From contig CM035162.1 of NCBI GenBank assembly GCA_020205615.1, forward strand, positions 48,578,076-48,642,075: a stretch of DNA of 64,000 nt. The letters run 5' to 3'. Both the position numbers and the translations under genes were made by a program. This DNA comes from Panax quinquefolius. Taxonomy: Eukaryota > Streptophyta > Magnoliopsida > Apiales > Araliaceae. The notes beneath the pieces were generated by a model. It was not told the origin of the DNA, searched no databases, and saw only the letters and a program-made list of their open reading frames with translations. Below, one piece after another: positions 57,290-64,000 of this stretch (the stretch's first letter is position 1; every line of letters starts with the position of its first letter).

Positions 57290-58467
57290 AACATACTATA
57301 ATATCAAAATACATACTCAACATTTATCATATATCATTCCTTTAAAATATCAGACTTTTGTGCAAGACAAAAGTCGTTTATGAACTTCCTGTTAAGTGGC
57401 GCCGCGGTGCCACAATTTGAATCGTGTAAGCTGCTGCTTGTCGATGTGCGTATGTGCGGGCGTGAGATTTATATAGGGACTCGACGCGAAGTCCGGTCGG
57501 TTTCAAGCGTTATGGTGCCAAGTCCGGTCAAGGCGTGACTTTTGGCGCTAAGGCGCGAAACTTGACGCTGGAGCATGAATTTTGACGCTGGGGCGCCGAA
57601 ACTCACAGAACCAAACCAGAAGAACAGAGCAAAGCTACTGTCTAACTTTTTAACAGCCATTAACATCCAATAACATGTATAACTTCACGAAAATTACACA
57701 TAAAAGTTATGAAGCATTTGTGTACAAATTTTACACAACTAAACAACAATATCAGAGAACTAATTCTTTGAAAACATTGTTTTCCTTTAAAACCAATCTT
57801 TTAAAACTCCATTGTTGATATCTTGATATCTAAAATACAGTGAACGTAAATCCAGAATTATAACCAACTTAATACTTTTGAAATACTAGCATACTAACAT
57901 ATATTCCAATTTACATATACAAAGTTCAATTCGCGTATTAGTTCACAATTTGTATAATCACATACCACTTTTGTAACTTTGCAAACATACGTTCATACAT
58001 GTTTTTCACTGTAAAACCAAGTTCCTCTTTCTTTAACACGTAATTAGCATAAAATCTTATATACATGTTAAGCATACAATCACCTATCAATATATGCTAG
58101 TATAACAATTACCAAAACATAGTTTACAAGAATTTTGTAAAAACTTATACACAGTGAAGTTGAAGAACACAGATTATCAAATTCACAGTAAGTATATGGC
58201 ATAAAACATATATGGTTACATACACATAAATTAGGGTTATAAGCACTTACCTTTTTGTTGATTTTAAAAAACTTTGTTGTTCACTGATAATGATAATCTC
58301 AGAGCTTTCCTCTCTTTGTCTCTCTCTCAACTATCTCAGACAAACTTCAAATTTTGATTAGGCTTAAGCCAAAATAGCATATACGTAATATTAACTAAAA
58401 ACCAACGCTTACCTTTAAAACGTATAAAACTGACGCCACACTTATTACCCTAATAATATATCGGTTA

Positions 58468-58508
<41 letters not shown>
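57290..58508 (-). mobile_element. LTR E, continued to the right of G
   Basis: This resumes LTR E after the GTATT duplication. It matches the 8200-9200 region of LTR B loosely, including a CTTACCTTT and CTCTCTCTC-rich zone (58250-58330, compared with 9030-9140). A TATA-like CTATATAAAT reads on the minus strand at 57468-57477. It ends in an (AT)n run into which element C inserted. Confidence 0.75.
58469..58508. repeat. (AT)n microsatellite at the insertion site of element C
   Basis: Forty bases of AT dinucleotide directly before the LTR of element C at 58509. Confidence 0.92.
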
Positions 58509-58512
<4 letters not shown>

Positions 58513-59569
58513 ACGCCCCTAAAATTAGGTATACATCACCCATCTTGGGTCGCCAGATACATGGTACAGAATTCAAATACAACTTACTAATACAACTGTC
58601 GTGTACAATACAACAAAACATAAACTATGAGTTTGAATACAAATATTATCTACTAGAGATTATATAAGCTCAAAAGGTGTCCTCATTACAATTATTATCA
58701 CACTATTTCATAGAATAGTGAGGACTACTAATGCTATCCTCTGGACCATCACTCCGCTCTCGACTAAGTCAACTATATTCTCATTTCACGAAGAGAACGG
58801 TGAAAGAAAGAAAGGGTGAGCTCAACTAGGCCAGTAAGAAATATTATGACTAAGATAATGCAGAATAAATTATCATTAGTCTCCAACAATGTTAAACTGA
58901 TAAAATATAATAGACATCAAGTTTAACTGCAGCGGAACAAGCAATCCATTAAAAGAGTCAAGTAGAAAATAAAATCTACTATCTTTTATGATTAAAAAGG
59001 TTTTTCATCATTGTTATCGCTGAGACTCAGCTTAATAAATATTCCACATCATCGAATCACCCCTGCACTATGGCCAAGGATATTCTTTAGTATCATGACC
59101 ACAATTATCCATGCACTACGGGCCAAGAATATTTGTGTATTCATTAATGGTCATGATCATGCCAACAACTATCCATCAATGCACTACGGGGCAATGAGGA
59201 CTTTAACCACATCATTTGTAACATTACAGTCATGATTACACCGAATAATCCCTGGTCATAATCATACCAAGTCCATCTATGCACTACAGGCCACAGACGA
59301 CTTTCAACATAATATAAACATGAGGATGATGACAATGATATAAGAATTCAATAAAATAAGTTCAAGAATTAATTTGTCCAAGAACTACTAATATCCAAAT
59401 TGTCAACATGATACTGCTTTGTAGAGTAAAATTCAAGAATGATCAGAATAATATTTCCATGAAAAGATACTGGATGAAGCGCAAATATCAAGGATGTTCT
59501 ACTAATTTCATGGAGTATAGAAGTCAAAACTTTAACCAACTGAGTATAATAAAGAATGGAATAACAAAA

Positions 59570-60060
59570 GAAATCACCATGCATGCGGTACCAGCATGAG
59601 CGGTTTATTCCAATGAATACTAAATAACAAAACCAGTCAAAGCGAAATTGTTTAAGGCGTGATGTTCTAACAGAATAATAAAGAATGGAATAACAATAGA
59701 AATCACCATGCATGCGGTATTTCGCATAAATAGGTTATTCCAACAGAATACTAATAAGGATTTTAATCAGTCCGCATGTGTACGCATGCACATGATATAT
59801 TCCAAATGTAATAATAGTAAAGACGGATCCAGTCCCAAAGTAAAACGCATGCATGACGAGGATATTCCAATGTAATAATAAAGATGTAATCAGTCTTACG
59901 CGTAAAATACATGCATGCAAATATTCCAACGAGTAATAGTAAAGATGGAATAATAGAAGAATGTCACCAAGTATAGGGTAGATCACAGCGTATCTGAGTT
60001 ATTCCTACGAATAATAAGCAATGGAATAACAACAGTTCTCTTCATGAATAACAAAAAATA
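59570..60060 (-). repeat. Tandem repeat in LTR of C
   Basis: Six or seven imperfect ~60-70 base units on the plus strand with AAGAATGGAATAACAAxAGAA, CACCATGCATGCGGTA and GGTTATTCCAA. This is the reverse complement of the array type in LTR A. Confidence 0.8.
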
Positions 60061-60190
60061 ACACCCCTTACCGTAAAAGAACTGAATATAAGAGTAGTTA
60101 AGTAGCAGAAATGTTTTCTTCTTTCTCTCTATAATTTTCTCTCTCTAGAGTTTCAGTGAATTCGTAAGAAAATAATGAAGGAATGAGCTT

Positions 60191-60200
60191 CTATTTATAG
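60191..60200 (-). promoter_or_regulatory. TATA box in LTR of C
   Basis: The minus strand reads CTATAAATAG, about 800 bases from the LTR start, with CTCTCTCT-rich sequence downstream (60115-60150), as in LTRs G and D. Confidence 0.65.
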
Positions 60201-60995
60201 AAAATGAACTGCATAGTAACTAACTCATGAGCGATCCAGATTGATTTACTTTAATATGACGGTCCATATTTATAGCAAAATCTTTTAAATAAAATATAAT
60301 ATATTCTATTTATAATCTAATAAAACGAATAACTTTATAAAAGATTTTACTATGCAAACACTATGCAAACACTATGCAAACACTATGCATAATAAAATAT
60401 AATATATTCTAATTATTGTCTTATAAAATGTATAGCTTTATAAAAAGTATTTTGTTTTATATAAAAAGATTTTACTATGCAAAACACTATACGATTAATT
60501 ATGCAACACTATGCATAATAGAATATAATATATTCTATTTATAGAATAACTTTATAAAAATATTACATTTTTATATAAAAAGATTTTCTCAGATAATTAC
60601 ATTAATAATACCAACAAAACGAGTGACTTATCACATAAGCATTAATAATCAATACTGTATTACTACTATGCAACCACGCCAGACATCTTTATTTTTAACA
60701 CCGGTGTTTCAACAGCTAATCAGTAAAACTTCTGCCGTTATTTTTATAAAGTATTTTTCTCATTTTCTCAATCCGACAATAATTCTGTTGTGGGGTCCAC
60801 CAATGATTGTGTCGTTGTACTAATATTCCCTGTTAAAACGAATATTCCCCGACCAATCGAATATTATATAACAACTTGCGTACTTTGCAAAATTTATAAA
60901 TATTACCCACAACTATTATATCAATTTTACGCCATAATATTCAAAAATAATATTTATAGAAAATTCATCTTTATTCAAAAAGTTGGGGTTTTACA

Positions 60996-61011
60996 ATCTC
61001 CCATTCTTATG
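60996..61011 (-). other. Polypurine tract of element C
   Basis: The minus strand reads ATAAGAATGGGAGAT just before the LTR start. Confidence 0.88.
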
Positions 61012-61019
61012 AAATTTCG

Positions 61020-62180
61020 CCCTCGAAATTAGGGTACGTACCTGGTATGTCGAAGAGGTAAGGATACCTTGATTTTATTTTAGATTCTAACTCCCAAGTC
61101 ATTTACTCAACATCGTGGTTTCTCCACAAAACTTTGACTTGAGGTATAACCTTGGTGCGTAGAATATGTTCCTTCTTATCCAAGATTTGAACAGGAAACT
61201 CTTCATACGTCAAATCTTCCGCTATTTCATCCGGTTCCAACTCAATAATGTGGTTCGGATCTTCCACATATTTACGTAACATGGATATGTGAAAAACATT
61301 ATGAATACGAGACATACTTGGCGGTAAAGTGAGTCTATAGGCCACAGTTCCTACTCGATCAAGGATTAAAAATGGGCCGATGAATCGAGGATTGAGCTTT
61401 CCTCTCTTTCCAAATCTCGTAACTCCTTTCCATGGATCAACACGTAACAACACATGATCTCCTATATCGAATTCCACGTCCTTTCGATGAAGATCAGCAT
61501 AACTCTTTTGTCGATCTTGTGAGGTTGTTATACGTTGCTGGATCGTTTGAATCTTTTTCGTAGTCATACATACCAACTTTGGTCCCAATAACGTTGCTTC
61601 ACCCACCTCATCCCAGTATACTGGAGAACGACACTTTCTTCCATACAATGCTTTGAATGGAGCCATGCCAATACTTGCTTGATAACTGTTTTTGTAGGAA
61701 AACTCCACCAATGGTAAGAACTTGTCCCAACTTCCCTTGAAATCAAGGACACAGAGTCTTAATAGATCTTCAAGAGTTTGAATTGTCCTCTCCGACTGTT
61801 CGTCTGTCTGAGGATGATATGCCGAGCTAAATCGTAAATCTGTGCCCATAGCTTTTTGTAAACTAACCCAAAATCGCAAAGTGAATCTTGGGTCTTGATA
61901 AGAAACTATGAATACTGGCATACCACGCAATCTTACAACCTCGTTTATGTACATACGAGAAAGACGTTCAAGTGTATAAGTTTCTCGTATCGGTAAGAAA
62001 TGAGCGGACTTGGTCAATCTATCAACATTGACCCAAATCGCATCTATGCCTTGAGAAACTTTGGAAAGACCAATAACGAAATCCATGGTAATGTGCTCCC
62101 ACTTCCATTCTAGAATTTTAAGTGGTTGCAATGGACCTTTTGGTACTTGATGCTCCGCCTTGACTCATTGACACGTTAGA
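61020..62180 (-). pseudogene. Element C integrase with chromodomain-like tail
   Basis: A long open frame (62131-61103, 342 codons). Core motifs: HITMDFVIGL (first Asp), [34 protein letters not shown] (Glu). In relatives the second catalytic Asp lies in VSDRDPRF; here that residue is Tyr, so the enzyme should be dead. The C-terminal domain has [13 protein letters not shown] DIGDHVLLRVDPWKGV, NPRFIGPFLILDRVGTVAYR and VFHISMLRKYV. The chromodomain-like end reads PVQILDKKEHILRTKVIPQV, KVLWRNHDVE, a TAA at about 61102, then MTWELESKIK. The stop is one change from the usual Glu codon. The zinc-finger half CLTCQ lies upstream in another frame (about 62170). Confidence 0.93.
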
Positions 62181-62199
62181 CACCTTGAGATAAACAACG

Positions 62200-62990
62200 C
62201 TATCTCTCTCTTCATATTGCCCCACCAAAATGTATGTCGAAGATCATTATACATTTTGGTACTCCCAGGATGGATTGCCAATGGTGTGTTGTGCGCCTCC
62301 ATCATGATTTTATACTTTAAATCAGGGTCGTTAGGAACACAAATTTTGGAGTTGACTCGATGTATTCCTTCTTCATCAATTCTTGCTTAGATCGTCGCTT
62401 TTTCTTGCACTTTCTTCCTCAAACGATCATCCACTTGGATTTGTAACTTGAAAGCGACTTTAATTTTATCAATTAAAGTCGGTTCTACTCGTATATTTTC
62501 CATCATCACGTGGGTCCCTGTAGTCTTTATCTCTATCTCCATCCTTTGCAAGTCATACAAAATGGGCATTTGCATTGACAATATAGCACTCGTACCCGCA
62601 TATGATCTTCTACTCAATGCGTCAGCTACCACGTTCGCTTTTCCAGGATGGCATTGGATAGTATGATCATAATCTTTCAACAGTTCAAGCCAACGTCGTT
62701 GTCGCATGTTGAGTTCCTTTTGAGTGAATAAATATTTGAGGATTTTATGATCCGTAAAGATCTCCACTTTCTCCCCATACAAGTAATGCCTCCAAATCTT
62801 TAGTGCAAAGACAACAGCTGCCAACTCTAGATCATGAGTAGGAAAATTCCTCTCATATTCTTTGAGTTGTCGTGAGGGATAGGCTATGACTTTCCCATGT
62901 TGCATGAGAACACATCCTAACCCTTTGCCCGAAGCATCACTATAGATGACAAATCCCTCCGAATCAGATGGTATTGTCAGAACAGGTGCT
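62200..62990 (-). pseudogene. Element C RNase H and integrase zinc region
   Basis: RNase [21 protein letters not shown] starts near 62955, then [38 protein letters not shown] and [12 protein letters not shown]. All four acidic catalytic residues expected in this family appear present. The linker follows ([20 protein letters not shown]). A stop at 62387 separates it from the zinc-binding EAHNTPLAIHPGSTKMYNDL and FWWGNMKREI at 62310-62215. Confidence 0.88.
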
Positions 62991-62999
62991 GAAATGAGT

Positions 63000-64000
63000 C
63001 TCCTCTTGAGTTCTTGAAAACTCTTCTCATATTCCTCGCTCCAACCGAACTTTGTATCTTTTCGAGTCAGCTGAGTTAGTGGAGTAGTGATTCGAAAAAC
63101 CCCTCTACGAATCTCCGATAATAACCAAAGCCGAGAAAAGCTACGACTTCGATCATCGATTTAGGTTGCTCCCGACTTTGAATAGCTTCAATCTTTCTTT
63201 GGGTCAATGGATATTCCATGACTTGATACCACGTGCCCAAGAAATGCTACTTCCTCATGCCAGAACTCACATTTCTTCAACTTGGCATAAAGATTATATT
63301 CACGAAGCTTTTGAAGTATCAACCTCAAGTGTTGCTCATGATCTTCACGGGTTTTGGAATATATGAGGATGTCATCAATAAAGACGACCACAAAGTGATC
63401 CAAATATTCCTTGAATACTCGGTTCATCATATCCATGAAGGCAGCAGGAGCATTAGTTAATCCAAAGGACATGCCTAGGAATTCATAATGCCCGTCATCG
63501 AAGTTCTCGGCGCCGTCTTTGGAATGTCATCTGCTCTAATCTTCAATTGGTGATATCCTAAAGAAGATCAATCTTTGAAAAGAATTTGGCTCCTTGCAAC
63601 TGGTCAAACAGGTCATCAATATGTGGTAATGGGTACCTATTTTTGATGGTGACATGATTCAACTCCCGATAATCAATACAAAGTCGCATACTCCCATCTT
63701 TCTTCTGCATGAATAGAGCAGGAGCACCCCAAAGAGAAGTACTAGGACGAATAAAGCCGATGTCTAACAATTCCTGCAGTTGAGTTTTTAACTCCTGAAG
63801 TTCAATAGGAACCATTCGATATGGGGATTTAGAAATGGGTTTTGTACCGGGTTCAAGGTCGATACAAAATTCAATTTCACGCTCTGGGGGTAGGCCAAGA
63901 ATTTCTTCAGGGAATACGTCAGGAAATTCATTAACAATAGAAATATTATTCAAAACTGACGTATTTTTGTTTAGATCTGTGACATGAGCTAAGAAAGCTT
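63000..64000 (-). pseudogene. Element C RT with frameshift, and PR-RT linker
   Basis: From the right edge: [60 protein letters not shown] and [20 protein letters not shown], up to FFSKIDLL at about 63558. A break of about 80 bases follows where SGYHQL and TAFRTRYGHYEF should be. The frame resumes at 63472 as [40 protein letters not shown] and [20 protein letters not shown], with the catalytic FIDD intact. A second stop lies at 63187, then the thumb [20 protein letters not shown]. The upstream protease is outside the window. Confidence 0.9.

Larger units (their letters stand above)
58509..60995 (-). mobile_element. 3' LTR of element C
   Basis: 2487 bases; the minus strand runs from TGTAAAACCCCAAC to GGGGCGTCACA. 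It is the same family as LTR A. Inside are ~60-base tandem units (59570-60060), ACTATGCAAAC repeats (60355-60390), a TATA box and units with GCACTACGGGCCA (59070-59290). Confidence 0.92.
58509..64000 (-). mobile_element. Tekay-like chromovirus element C, 3' part
   Basis: Minus-strand element with 3' LTR (60995-58509), polypurine tract, and pol from integrase back to protease/RT start at the right edge. Gag and the 5' LTR lie beyond 64000. A chromodomain-like tail after integrase and near identity to D and F place it in the Tekay chromovirus group. It is the best preserved pol here, but has a frameshift in RT (about 63480-63555), an integrase active-site change and a stop in the chromodomain. 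Confidence 0.92.

Noticed and set aside
1..64000. Endogenous pararetrovirus (caulimovirid) remnant
   Set aside because: All RT segments are flanked by integrase, LTRs and primer-binding sites of Ty3/gypsy type; no movement-protein or coat-protein motif typical of caulimovirids was seen.

Overview
This window is a nested stack of LTR retrotransposons from a large plant nuclear genome, probably a eudicot. I see no convincing host gene, no rRNA or tRNA gene, no CRISPR array and no bacterial operon. Plant origin follows from Athila-type and Tekay-type Ty3/gypsy elements, a G-patch-bearing Tat/Ogre-like element, plant-type primer-binding sites (tRNA-iMet-like, tRNA-Asp-like, and one I tentatively assign to tRNA-Arg) and a plant-mobile-domain-like pseudogene. 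Every pol or gag gene I can read carries stops, frameshifts or internal deletions, so no element here looks able to move by itself.

Layout from left to right. 1-1494: the 3' part of a Tekay-like LTR (element A, + strand), inserted into the integrase gene of element B. 1495-9752: element B (- strand) with integrase, RNase H, RT, protease, gag, an extra acidic coiled-coil ORF upstream of gag, and its 5' LTR. 9753-10104: a possible Ty1/copia LTR end. 10105-11471: LTR fragment K of the Tat-like family, abutting a minus-strand plant-mobile-domain-like pseudogene (11472-13065). 13066-14519 and 26649-26867 are the 3' internal region of Tat-like element I, split by a complete 12.1 kb Athila-like element L (14525-26643). 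I's 3' LTR (26868-28150) is cut by Tat-like element J (- strand, 28151-48637). J is split inside its G-patch region by a complete Tekay-like element D (35344-44291, perfect 5-bp target duplication). 48638-51287 is the 3' half of Tekay-like element F. F's LTR is cut by LTR E (51288 onward). E holds a 4.5 kb solo LTR G (52789-57284, perfect 5-bp duplication) and is interrupted again at 58509 by element C (- strand, 58509-64000), which has the best preserved Tekay pol and a chromodomain.

Insertion order inferred from who interrupts whom: I before J before D; I before L; K, then the copia-like fragment, then B, then A; F before E before G and C. Three target-site duplications (CTGAT, GTATT, CAGTT/CAGCT) support the main calls.

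Points most worth a second look: the extra ORF upstream of gag in B; the antisense plant-mobile-domain pseudogene in or beside I; minisatellites inside LTRs; a heptamer array in J's 3' region; and the way the two LTRs of D differ in local scrambles near CAG/CTG/CG rather than by scattered substitutions, which may be partly a base-calling artefact.
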